Of a stretch of DNA of 64,000 nucleotides, positions 55,419-63,423 are shown piece by piece. The stretch is from positions 1 to 64,000 of the forward strand of contig JAPPJZ010000056.1 of NCBI GenBank assembly GCA_028874365.1, in the 5' to 3' direction. Below the pieces are notes generated by a model. It was not told the DNA's origin and did not search any database. It saw nothing but the letters and a program-made list of their open reading frames with translations. The DNA is from Chloroflexota bacterium. Lineage in GTDB: Bacteria > Chloroflexota > Dehalococcoidia > Bin125. A program made the position numbers and the translations under genes. Numbering within the stretch: position 1 is the first letter of the stretch; each line of letters begins with the position of its first letter.

Positions 55419-56549
55419 TTAGATCTCGAGTAGTTCGGCGACCTTCTCGCGGTGGTGGTCGGCGTCGCCCCACATCAGCTCGGCCATCTTCTGGCGGCGG
55501 AAGTAGAGCTGGATGATGTACTCCTTGGTGAAGCCGATGCCGCCGTGGATCTGCTGGCCGTGGGCGACGACGCGGCGGGTGGCGTCGGAGCACCAGGCCT
55601 TGGCCATGGCGACCTGGAGGTCGGCGTCGTCTTCGCCTTCGGTGACGGCCCAGGCGGCGCGGTACATGATGAAGCGCGAGCCGTCGACGTCGGTGATCAT
55701 GTCGGCGGCCTTGTGCTGGATCGCCTGGAACGAGCCGATCGGGCGACCGAACTGGATGCGCTCCTTGGCGTAGTCGACCGAGATCTCGAAGTCGCGCTGG
55801 GCCAGACCGACGAGGTAGGCGCAGTAGGCGACGGTGTAGTAACGCTTCGCCGCCTCGATGATTGGCCAGGCTTCGCCGTTCGGGCCGAGCAGCGCGTCTC
55901 CGCTGACTCGGACATTCTCCAGCTTGACCTCGCACTGCTTGTCGGCGGCGATGGTCTGGAGAACGGTGGTCGAGAGGCCGTCGGCGTTGCCGGGAACGAG
56001 GAAGAGCGAGACGCCTTCATCGCCTTCGGAGCCGGCTGCACGGGCGGCGACCAGAATGGTGTCCGCGACGTGGGCGTCGGGGATGAACAGCTTGGTGCCG
56101 TTGAGCACAAAGCCGTCGCCGTCGGCCTCGCAAGTGGTCTCGATGCCCGAGCTGTCGAAGCGGGCAGAGGGTTCGGTCAGGGCGAAGGTCATCACGTGCT
56201 GACCGGCTGCGACGGCGGTGCAGTACTGCTGCTTCTGCGCGTCGGTGCCGATCGCCTCAACGAAGGCGGCGGTGAGCACGGTGTTGATGTACGGCCCGGG
56301 AACGAGCGCGCGGCCGAACTCTTCGAGCAGCACGCAGAGGTCGAGGAAGGAGAGACCCGCGCCGCCGAGCTCCTCGGCGGTGATCAGCCCCATCCAACCC
56401 TGGTTGGCCATGCCGTTCCAGAGGTCGTCGGTGTAGCCGCGCTCGTCCTCTTCCATGTCGCGCACGAGCTTCTCCGTGCACTCGTTGGTGAGGAAGTCGC
56501 GGGCGAAATTCTTCAGCAGTTCCTGTTCTTCGGTCAGTCCGAGGTCCAT
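55419..56549 (-). CDS. acyl-CoA dehydrogenase family protein
   Basis: 376 residues. MDLGLTEEQELLKNFARDFL is the usual N-terminal helix. VMTFALTEPSARFDSSGIETTCEADGDGFVLNGTKLFIPDAHVAD is the FAD and substrate region. The C-terminal ARHQ-like QIHGGIGFTKEYIIQLYFRR block is present. The catalytic Glu is not obvious at the standard position. Substrate class unknown. It is divergent from the amidase gene with about 200 bp between starts and probably serves acyl-CoA beta-oxidation. Confidence 0.92.
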   Translation of the reverse strand: MDLGLTEEQELLKNFARDFLTNECTEKLVRDMEEDERGYTDDLWNGMANQGWMGLITAEELGGAGLSFLDLCVLLEEFGRALVPGPYINTVLTAAFVEAIGTDAQKQQYCTAVAAGQHVMTFALTEPSARFDSSGIETTCEADGDGFVLNGTKLFIPDAHVADTILVAARAAGSEGDEGVSLFLVPGNADGLSTTVLQTIAADKQCEVKLENVRVSGDALLGPNGEAWPIIEAAKRYYTVAYCAYLVGLAQRDFEISVDYAKERIQFGRPIGSFQAIQHKAADMITDVDGSRFIMYRAAWAVTEGEDDADLQVAMAKAWCSDATRRVVAHGQQIHGGIGFTKEYIIQLYFRRQKMAELMWGDADHHREKVAELLEI

Positions 56550-56750
56550 GTCATCCTCCGTGGCGGCCCACCAGCGCTCGATGGAACCGCAGCAGTTGCA
56601 AGTGAAATGGGCACGCGCGAACGCGCAACGTTTCAGAGGCTATCGGAAAGGTCGGTATCGCGCCAGATAGGGAGTTGCGATTGCAGTCGTCGACGGCCAA
56701 TAACGCGCTGAGCCCGATGACCATCGACCGCCCGATATTCTCAGACCGTG

Positions 56751-58895
56751 ATGGTCGGGGCCACCGAGCGGGCGTCGCACTGGGGATTGGCTGCATGTCT
56801 CGCAGTCGCGGTTGTCGCGGCGCTGAGCGCGCTGGTCGTCTCCGGTCTCTGGGCGTCGCGATCGGCCCTGGCCGAAACGTTTCGTCCGATCGTTCGCGAT
56901 GCCGCGATCAATGGCCCGCTGGACGTGGACTGGTTCGTCCTGTTCGCGCTGGCCGGGGAAACCTATTCGCTGACGCTGGAACGCCACACGCTGCGCGCGG
57001 GTGAGATCACGATCTGGCAGCCTGCGACCGACGGGTCTGAGGCACGGATGGTGGCTCGGGCTCCGGGCTCGCCGCATCCGATGATCTGGACGGCGCCGAG
57101 CAGCGGCGCCTGGCGCGCTCGCGTGTCGGGAGTGAGAGGATCGACCGGTTCCTACCGGCTGCGCATCCAGGGCCATTCCGATGCAGTTGGTGCGGATCTG
57201 CCCACGGCCCAACTGGGCTCCTACGACGCAGCCGGTGTGCTGATCGAGCGATCGCTGATCGACGATCCTGGCGATGTGGACTGGTTCGCCTTCCCGGTGG
57301 CGGCCGAGAATCGATACGAGATCTGGTCGGTGCCGGGCTCCGTGGCGGGCCTCTCGGCGAGCGTGAGAGAGCCGGAAGGCAACGGCTTTGAAGAGGTACA
57401 TACCAAGGGACATGCCTTCAGCGACATCCTCGAGCCGTCCAGGGACGGCCTGGCGGTCATCGCCGTGCGTGGGAGAGAGCCGTGGATGACCGGCAGTTAC
57501 GCGTTTGGCATCACCCGACGGGGATCGGCGCCGGAGCTGGAGTTCGTTCTTCCGGAGCGGGAGCCGTCGAGACTGCTGATCGGGTCGATCGAGGCCGCCG
57601 GATCGCCGGGCCTGGCGGAATTCTCGTTTGCGGGTGAATGGGGTCCGCTGTCGCAGCGCAGCGGACTGCGTGTCTGGATCGATTCCGACCCGGATTCCGA
57701 TGAAGAGGGCGAGTGGGAGTACCTGTTGCGCTCGCTGGACGGGCGGAACTGGCGACTGTGGTCATTCGAGGGCCGCGAGTGGATTGCGCGTGGCTACGTG
57801 TCGGCTGATGGGTTCGACACGCTAGTGATGGGTTGGAGCGGCCGCACGGCCGATGAGCGGATTCGCTGGCAGGCGAGCGTGAAGAACTCGGACGGTACCT
57901 GGACGTTGTCCAGACCGCAGTGGTTGGACGTTCCGCATCCGCGGCCGGCGCTGCCGCCGCTGTGGGCCGCACGCGAACGGACGGGAGCGGAGGACCCGCG
58001 CTATCACGCGGAACTGAGGGCGGCGGGCGTCGTCGAGGAGGTGCCGGACGACGCGCTGGTGGTGGTGCTGGACCCGGGGCACGGCGTAGATACGGGCGCC
58101 TGGGACAACGGGGTCTTGGAGGCTGAGTCGAACCTGAGGTTCGCGCTCCGAATCGAGGAGCTGTTGGAGGCCAACGGTGTGTACGTGGCGCTGACGCGAC
58201 GTTCCTCCGGACGCCCGTACCTGAATCTCGATGAGGCGCTGTGGAGACCGGACTACCAGGCCCGCGCGGAGTTGGCGCATCGGGCCAACGCCGATCTGTT
58301 CGTCTCGATTCACTCCAACGCCAACTTCCGCCTGCCGATCAACGGTCTCGAGGCGTGGTATCTGCCTCGCTGGCACGGGGACGAAGCGAACCTTCGCCTC
58401 TCTGAGCTGCTGCTCGACCATGTGCAGCGCGGCCTGGCGGAGTACGGCTATCCAACCTCGACACTGGTCTACGACTCGACTTGCTGGGAGCTCGTCAACA
58501 ACGTCTGCGATCCGATCTACGTGCTGGCGCCGTTCCTGCAGGTCGACGCGGATGCCGCGCGTCGTTGGGGCTACGAACCGGCCGAGCTCGGGCTGTCTGA
58601 GGATCCCTTTGCACCGGCCGTCAACCATTGGCTGTGGCAGAACGACATCACGGTCGGGGAGCCGCCGATCGATCTGATCGATCCGGACACGCAGTCCGGA
58701 CCGGGGAAGATCATTCGCGGCAACCTGATGCCGACCGTGTTGTTGGAGCTGCTGTACGTGACCCACGAAGGGGACGCGCGAATCCTGCGAGATCCGGCGG
58801 CCCGCGAGGTCATCGCCCAGGCGATTGCGGACGGAATTCTGGAGTTTCTCGGCGTGGAGTTGGCAGCGTGCGAAGGGTCGTTGTGTCGCGGTTGA
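56751..58895 (+). CDS. secreted N-acetylmuramoyl-L-alanine amidase (Amidase_3) with PPC-like repeats
   Basis: 714 residues. A signal or anchor segment (GLAACLAVAVVAALSALVV) is followed by two PPC-like domains with the same DVDWF motif (GPLDVDWFVLFALAGETYSL near 60 and DDPGDVDWFAFPVAAENRYEI near 175). A third beta-rich segment follows (near 270-410). The C-terminal Amidase_3 domain has VVLDPGHGVDTG (zinc His), LEAESNLRFALRI (Glu), LFVSIHSNANF (His) and a late catalytic Glu in TVLLELLYVTHEGDA. It should cleave peptidoglycan stems outside. GTG 56748 directly precedes ATG 56751. Confidence 0.88.
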   Translation: MVGATERASHWGLAACLAVAVVAALSALVVSGLWASRSALAETFRPIVRDAAINGPLDVDWFVLFALAGETYSLTLERHTLRAGEITIWQPATDGSEARMVARAPGSPHPMIWTAPSSGAWRARVSGVRGSTGSYRLRIQGHSDAVGADLPTAQLGSYDAAGVLIERSLIDDPGDVDWFAFPVAAENRYEIWSVPGSVAGLSASVREPEGNGFEEVHTKGHAFSDILEPSRDGLAVIAVRGREPWMTGSYAFGITRRGSAPELEFVLPEREPSRLLIGSIEAAGSPGLAEFSFAGEWGPLSQRSGLRVWIDSDPDSDEEGEWEYLLRSLDGRNWRLWSFEGREWIARGYVSADGFDTLVMGWSGRTADERIRWQASVKNSDGTWTLSRPQWLDVPHPRPALPPLWAARERTGAEDPRYHAELRAAGVVEEVPDDALVVVLDPGHGVDTGAWDNGVLEAESNLRFALRIEELLEANGVYVALTRRSSGRPYLNLDEALWRPDYQARAELAHRANADLFVSIHSNANFRLPINGLEAWYLPRWHGDEANLRLSELLLDHVQRGLAEYGYPTSTLVYDSTCWELVNNVCDPIYVLAPFLQVDADAARRWGYEPAELGLSEDPFAPAVNHWLWQNDITVGEPPIDLIDPDTQSGPGKIIRGNLMPTVLLELLYVTHEGDARILRDPAAREVIAQAIADGILEFLGVELAACEGSLCRG

Positions 58896-59082
58896 CTCAG
58901 ATCGTGTAGTGGGTTGTGCGGAGTCAGTCGTTGCGGTCGTTGTGACACAGGTTGTGTGTGCTGCGTGGAACTTGTGATTCGGACCACAACACGGAGTATC
59001 CGCGCTCGGGCATACGGTCGGTTCCAGGCAGAGGCACGCGGTGTGCTTCACCACCCCAGAGGACAACCGGGAGGTAGATGAC

Positions 59083-59580
59083 ATGACCCGCACGAGCATG
59101 ACCGGGGCGAGCGCCGTGACACCGGTTCCTGACGTGGCCGACGCGCTGGTTGATCAGCAGAAGATCTTTCCCTACCTGACGTACTCCGACGCGCCGGCGG
59201 CGATCGAATGGCTCTGCCGCGTGTTCGGGTTCGAGTTGGCGAACTCCTACACCGTGGCGGACGGTCGGATCGCTCACGCCGCGCTGTGCCATGAGGGCCT
59301 GTACGTGATGCTCTCGTCGGAGATGGAGCAGCTCGGCAATTGCGCTCCGGACGGTGAGGCGCGGCCGACCTCGCGGGTTCACATCCATGTACGTGATGTC
59401 GAGGCGCACTACGAGCGCGCTCTGCTCGAGGGCGCGACGATTGTCCAGGGGATGCAGGACCACTTCTGGGGTCTGCGGTCGTACCACGCGCTGGATTCGG
59501 AGGGTTACCGCTGGAGTTTCTGTCAGCGCGTGCGCGAAGTCCCACGCGAGGTGGTCGAGCGTCAGCTGTCGGCCTGGTAG
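59083..59580 (+). CDS. VOC-family (glyoxalase/PhnB-like) protein, tandem copy 1
   Basis: 165 residues. A 30-residue N-terminal extension precedes the VOC core (IFPYLTYSDAPAAIEWLCRVFGFELANSY, ending SYHALDSEGYRWSF). The fold is a paired beta-alpha-beta-beta-beta with metal ligands; here the ligand residues are partly changed (HVRDVEAHYERALLEGA, HFWGLRSYHALDSEG). GGGAGG precedes ATG 59083. It is the most divergent of five tandem paralogues. No resistance or dioxygenase activity can be claimed. Confidence 0.82.
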   Translation: MTRTSMTGASAVTPVPDVADALVDQQKIFPYLTYSDAPAAIEWLCRVFGFELANSYTVADGRIAHAALCHEGLYVMLSSEMEQLGNCAPDGEARPTSRVHIHVRDVEAHYERALLEGATIVQGMQDHFWGLRSYHALDSEGYRWSFCQRVREVPREVVERQLSAW

Positions 59581-59606
59581 CCGAACCGCCGCGCGATATG
59601 TCACGT

Positions 59607-59627
59607 CGCCCCGCGCTACGCGGGGCG
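59607..59627. terminator. hairpin between VOC copies 1 and 2
   Basis: CGCCCCGCG (59607-59615), loop CTA, CGCGGGGCG (59619-59627): a perfect 9-bp stem. An outer GATATG (59595-59600) and CATATC (59633-59638) also pair. It probably ends the first transcript, so copies 2-5 may have their own promoter. Confidence 0.6.
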
Positions 59628-59700
59628 GCTTGCATATCAGAACATATATGCGCTAACGTCGAACTCGTGCGCGATTGATGGAGTGAGGGAGCTGAGCGAG

Positions 59701-60165
59701 ATGTCGGATGCCGTCGAACTGGAACACCAACGGATCGTTCCCTACCTGACCTATGCCGACGCACCGACGGCGATCGACTGGCTCTGCCGGGTGTTTGGAT
59801 TCAACGAAGTCCGGCGCATGGAGACCGGCGATGGCCGGATCGGTCACGCGGCGCTGAGTTTCATGGGCGAACAGGTCATGATCTCGTCGGCCTTCGACGA
59901 GGCCGGCACCAGGTCGCCTCGCGATCTGCCCGGTCTGCACCAGCAGATCACGGTGTACGTCGACGGTGTCGATGCCCATTTTGCTCACGCTCAGACGGAG
60001 GGCGCGGCCATACTGTCGGAGCCTGAGGACCAGTTCTGGGGCGACCGCACGTATTGGGTGCAGGACCTGGAAGGGCACCGTTGGACCTTCCAGCAACATC
60101 TGCGCGTCGTGCCTGACGAGGAGTCGGCGGCGGCGATGCGGAGGATTGCGAGCGAACGAGAGTAG
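59701..60165 (+). CDS. VOC-family protein, tandem copy 2
   Basis: 154 residues. RIVPYLTYADAPTAIDWLCRVFGFNEVRRM starts the fold, and DQFWGDRTYWVQDLEGHRWTFQQHL is the shared C-terminal signature. ATG 59701 follows GAGGGAG eight bases upstream; a GTG at 59683 overlaps that site and is rejected. Expected product is a small dimeric metal-binding protein; substrate unknown. The promoter may lie after the 59607 hairpin. Confidence 0.85.
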   Translation: MSDAVELEHQRIVPYLTYADAPTAIDWLCRVFGFNEVRRMETGDGRIGHAALSFMGEQVMISSAFDEAGTRSPRDLPGLHQQITVYVDGVDAHFAHAQTEGAAILSEPEDQFWGDRTYWVQDLEGHRWTFQQHLRVVPDEESAAAMRRIASERE

Positions 60166-60217
60166 GCGCGCTCGGCTCTGGGCGTGCTGCGACGTATTGG
60201 AACGAGAGGACGGAATC

Positions 60218-60679
60218 ATGGTTCAGAATCCACCAGAGGGCAATCAGCGGGTGATCCCGTACTTGTCCTACGCCGATGCGCCGGCGGCAATCGAGTTTCT
60301 CTGCGGTGCGTACGGTTTCGAAGCCGGGACGCAGATGGATATGGGCAACGGCGTGCTCGGGCACGCTGAACTGCATCTGCAGGACAATGTGGTCTTCCTC
60401 GCCACCGCCTTCGATGAGATGGGCCTCGCCAGCCCCCGCAGCCTGAGCGCTGTGCACGGGCAGGTGATGGTCTATGTGGACGACGTCGACGACCACTACG
60501 AACACGCCAGGGCGGCTGGCGCCGAGATCGTTGAGGAGATCGCCGATCAGTTCTATGGCGACCGCAGCTATCGCACCGTCGATCCTGAGGGGCACCAGTG
60601 GATCTTCACGCAGCACATCCGCGATGTCACTCCGGAGGAGCTGATGGCGGCCGTGGAGCAGATGAGCGACGGAGCGTGA
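60218..60679 (+). CDS. VOC-family protein, tandem copy 3
   Basis: 153 residues. RVIPYLSYADAPAAIEFLCGAYGFEAGTQM starts the fold, and DQFYGDRSYRTVDPEGHQWIFTQHI ends it. The frame is open from 59966, but only the ATG at 60218 begins at the family start and follows GAGAGGACG. It lies 52 bp after copy 2 and 4 bp before copy 4. Closest to copy 4 by eye. Confidence 0.85.
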   Translation: MVQNPPEGNQRVIPYLSYADAPAAIEFLCGAYGFEAGTQMDMGNGVLGHAELHLQDNVVFLATAFDEMGLASPRSLSAVHGQVMVYVDDVDDHYEHARAAGAEIVEEIADQFYGDRSYRTVDPEGHQWIFTQHIRDVTPEELMAAVEQMSDGA

Positions 60680-60683
60680 CGAG

Positions 60684-61151
60684 ATGACGGAGCAACAGGA
60701 CCTCGCAGCCGGCCGTAGACAACGGATCGTGCCGGCGCTGTCGTACGACGACGCGCCGGCGATGATCGAGTTCCTCTGCCGTGCGTTCGGCTTCGTCGAA
60801 CGATTCCGGCTCAACATGCCGGACGGCAGTATTGGCCATGCCTCGCTGCTCAGTGACGAGGATGAGGTGACCCTGGCGTCGGCCTTCCCGGAGGGCGGAC
60901 TTGGCGGGCCGAGCGGGCTGCCTCACCTGCACGCCAGCGTGATGGTCTACGTCGACGATGTCGACGCGCACTACGCTCGCGCCGTCGCTGAGGGCGCGAC
61001 GATCCTGCAAGAGCCGGAGGACCAGTTCTTCGGCGACCGGACCTATCGGGCAGAGGACCCGGAGGGCGGGCGCTGGTGGTTCCATCAGGAGCTACAGAAG
61101 TTCACGGGCGACGAGGTGCAAGCCACGATCGACGCGATGTCGGAGGAGTAG
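60684..61151 (+). CDS. VOC-family protein, tandem copy 4
   Basis: 155 residues. RIVPALSYDDAPAMIEFLCRAFGFVERFRL starts the fold and DQFFGDRTYRAEDPEGGRWWFHQEL ends it. Its ATG follows the copy 3 stop by 4 bp. The middle is DDVDAHYARAVAEGATILQEPED, as in copy 2. Substrate unknown. Likely co-translated with copy 3. Confidence 0.85.
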   Translation: MTEQQDLAAGRRQRIVPALSYDDAPAMIEFLCRAFGFVERFRLNMPDGSIGHASLLSDEDEVTLASAFPEGGLGGPSGLPHLHASVMVYVDDVDAHYARAVAEGATILQEPEDQFFGDRTYRAEDPEGGRWWFHQELQKFTGDEVQATIDAMSEE

Positions 61152-61163
61152 CTGGCAGCGGAT

Positions 61164-61634
61164 ATGGCTGACGTCCCACTGCCTGGGGGATCGCAACACA
61201 TTGCGCCCTACGTGTACTACGACGACCCGCGCGCGGCGACGGCGTTCCTATGTGAAGTGTTCGGCTTTGAGCAGACGATGCTGCTGGAATGGCCCGATGG
61301 CGCCGTGGCGCACGCGGAGGTCTCGCTCAATGGCGAGCGGGTGTTGATTGGATATGCGGATCCGAGCTTTGGTCTGAGCACCCCACGAACACTCGGAGCC
61401 CAGCACACGGTGCTTTGTGTGTACGTCTCCGATGTCGACGCCCACTGCGAACAAGCGACGAAGGCCGGGGCGGAGATCGTCCGTCCGCTGGCTGACCAGT
61501 TCTACGGTTCGAGGGCGTACACGGCGCGCGATTGCGAGGGCACGCTCTGGGAGTTTCGCCAGCATCTGCGCGAGCCGTCGCATGAGGAGTTGACGGAGTC
61601 GCTCGCGAACCTGGCGCGGCTGATTGGTCGTTAG
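61164..61634 (+). CDS. VOC-family protein, tandem copy 5
   Basis: 156 residues. HIAPYVYYDDPRAATAFLCEVFGFEQTMLL starts the fold and DQFYGSRAYTARDCEGTLWEFRQHL ends it. The DAP of other copies is DPR here. It converges on the PPOX gene at 61646 with 11 bp between stops, too little for a separate terminator. Confidence 0.85.
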   Translation: MADVPLPGGSQHIAPYVYYDDPRAATAFLCEVFGFEQTMLLEWPDGAVAHAEVSLNGERVLIGYADPSFGLSTPRTLGAQHTVLCVYVSDVDAHCEQATKAGAEIVRPLADQFYGSRAYTARDCEGTLWEFRQHLREPSHEELTESLANLARLIGR

Positions 61635-61645
61635 ACGCCCGGAGA

Positions 61646-62491
61646 CTACTCCCCGTAGACCACTCGGTGGGTCGTCTCGACGCGGACGACGACTCCCTGG
61701 CTCAGGTCGTAGCCGTCGTTGCGTTCGTCCGGGTACTTGTCAAGCTTCCAGTAGAGCGGCGTGAGTTCGTCGAGCATCTCGTGGCCCCGTACCGACGTGA
61801 GCGTCGCTTGACCTCGTAGTTCCGTGTAGCGGTAGGGGTTGGCTTCGTCGTGAATGCTGACCGCGATCGCCGGATTGCGCTTCAGGTGCAGCGCCTTGAG
61901 CGTCGTGGGCATGGTCCAGAACTCGAGATCGTCCTGGCCGCCGCCCGATGCGCGGCGGTGCCAGACGACTGAAGAGCGTGGCTGACCGGTCGAACTGACG
62001 GTCGCGATGTGGGCGAAGTGCGGCGGGCTGAGCAGGTCGGTACCGGGCTCCGGCGGATCGACCACTTCCTCGGGGACGAAGTCGAAGGTCACCGTGCGCT
62101 CGACCGTCACGGTGACGCCCCATCCTTCGCCGCTGCCCTCGCCCTTCCCCGGGTAGTCGCGTCCGATGTACGAGCGCGAGATCTCGTCCACATCGTCCCA
62201 GCCAGTTCGCGCGCTGAGCGAGGCTGTGCCCACTATCTCGAGGGCGCGATAGGGATTGGCCGCGTCGTGGACCGAAATCGCAACTCGCGGCTCGCGCAGC
62301 ATGTTGAGCGACTTGCGATAGCGTTTGCCGGTGCTGAAGTAGACGGATGAGACCGAGCCGTCGGGGTTGACCTGTTCGGGACGGAACCAGACCGGCGACG
62401 ATTGCGGCGAGCCGTCGCGGTTGACGGTCACGACGTGGGCGAAGTGGGGCGCGCCGCAGAGATCGGCGAATTCTGGTGGAACGGATGCCAT
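61646..62491 (-). CDS. PPOX/F420-binding double-domain protein, copy 1
   Basis: 281 residues made of two pyridoxamine 5'-phosphate oxidase-like split barrels. Domain 1 begins at APHFAHVVTVNRDGSPQSSPVWF and domain 2 at PPHFAHIATVSSTGQPRSSVVWH. Both share YRKSLN/LKALHL and the ending AVSIHD-ANPYR. The gene is thus an internal duplication. Such domains bind FMN or F420; the F420 genes in the window make F420 plausible. It is 96% of the length of copy 2 in one operon with it, 35 bp apart. Confidence 0.85.
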   Translation of the reverse strand: MASVPPEFADLCGAPHFAHVVTVNRDGSPQSSPVWFRPEQVNPDGSVSSVYFSTGKRYRKSLNMLREPRVAISVHDAANPYRALEIVGTASLSARTGWDDVDEISRSYIGRDYPGKGEGSGEGWGVTVTVERTVTFDFVPEEVVDPPEPGTDLLSPPHFAHIATVSSTGQPRSSVVWHRRASGGGQDDLEFWTMPTTLKALHLKRNPAIAVSIHDEANPYRYTELRGQATLTSVRGHEMLDELTPLYWKLDKYPDERNDGYDLSQGVVVRVETTHRVVYGE

Positions 62492-62526
62492 CTTGTCTTC
62501 CTGTCAGCGCGTGGATTGGGCCTCGG

Positions 62527-63351
62527 TCAGCCGACTCGGTGGGTGGTCTCGACCCGGATCGCGACGCTGTCCATCTCGCTCACGTCCATGGGGAACTGGT
62601 CGAGCTTCCAGTAGAGGCGGGTCAGTTCGTCGGCCATCTGGCGGCCGTCGATGGGCGTGATCTGCGCCTGGCCGCGTATCTCCGTGTAGCGGTACGGGTC
62701 GACTTCATCATGGATGCTGACCGCGACGGCGGGGTTGTTGCGTAGGTGGCGGGTCTTGAGCGTCTCGGCGCCGGTCCAGAACTCGATGTCGTTCTCGCCG
62801 CCGCCTGCGGTCCGGCGATGCCAGACGACGGATGAGCGCGGCTGCCCTGTCGAGCTGACCGTGGCGATGTGGGCGAAGTGCGGTGGCATGAGCAGGTCGG
62901 AGCCGGCGGCGGGTTGGTCGACCGATGGCGGTTGCTCGCCGTCGTTGGGCAAGGTGACGCGGTCGATCTCGACGGTCACGTGCCAGCCCGCCGGGTCGTC
63001 GCCCTTGTACGGGTAGTCGGTGCCGAGGTAGGTGTTGGAGATCGCGTCGAGTTCGTCCCATGACTTTCGCGACACCATCGAGGCGGTGCCGACGATCTCG
63101 AGCATCCGATAGGGCTGGTCGGCGCCGTGGATCGAGAGGGCCACGCGCGGCTCGCGCTGCATGTTCAGCGCCTTGCGGTAGCGCAGTCCGGTGACGAAGA
63201 AGATCGACTCGACCGCGCCGTCGGCGGAGACCCGCTCGGGCCGAATCCAGATCGGAGAGGACTGTGGCGAGCCGTCGCGGTTGACGGTGACGAGATGGGC
63301 GAAGTGGGGCGCGCCGACGAGGTCGGCGTGCTCCGCAGGAACCGATGCCAT
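62527..63351 (-). CDS. PPOX/F420-binding double-domain protein, copy 2
   Basis: 274 residues, paralogue of the next gene downstream. MASVPAEHADLVGAPHFAHLVTVNRDGSPQSSPIWIRPE is nearly the copy 1 N-terminus, and domain 2 (PPHFAHIATVSSTGQPRSSVVWHRR) is almost identical. The linker (DRVTLPNDGEQPPSVDQPAAGS) differs. Each domain probably contributes to one dimer-like flavin site within a single chain. Likely F420- or FMN-dependent reductase; substrate unknown. Confidence 0.85.
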   Translation of the reverse strand: MASVPAEHADLVGAPHFAHLVTVNRDGSPQSSPIWIRPERVSADGAVESIFFVTGLRYRKALNMQREPRVALSIHGADQPYRMLEIVGTASMVSRKSWDELDAISNTYLGTDYPYKGDDPAGWHVTVEIDRVTLPNDGEQPPSVDQPAAGSDLLMPPHFAHIATVSSTGQPRSSVVWHRRTAGGGENDIEFWTGAETLKTRHLRNNPAVAVSIHDEVDPYRYTEIRGQAQITPIDGRQMADELTRLYWKLDQFPMDVSEMDSVAIRVETTHRVG

Positions 63352-63371
63352 GATTCAGGCCTTTGCAGATG

Positions 63372-63400
63372 ACAGAGGCGGGGCCGAACCCCGCCTCTGT
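63372..63400. terminator. strong hairpin between the ThDP enzyme and the PPOX gene
   Basis: ACAGAGGCGGGG (63372-63383) and CCCCGCCTCTGT (63389-63400) form a perfect 12-bp stem with a 5-nt loop. It lies just after the ThDP gene stop and would end that transcript. The T-run is missing. Confidence 0.65.
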
Positions 63401-63423
63401 GGCTGTGTCTCGACGTACGAAAT

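Noticed and set aside
59083-61634. Bleomycin or fosfomycin resistance determinants
   Set aside because: VOC fold similarity alone does not imply resistance, and the signatures here match general PhnB-like proteins.
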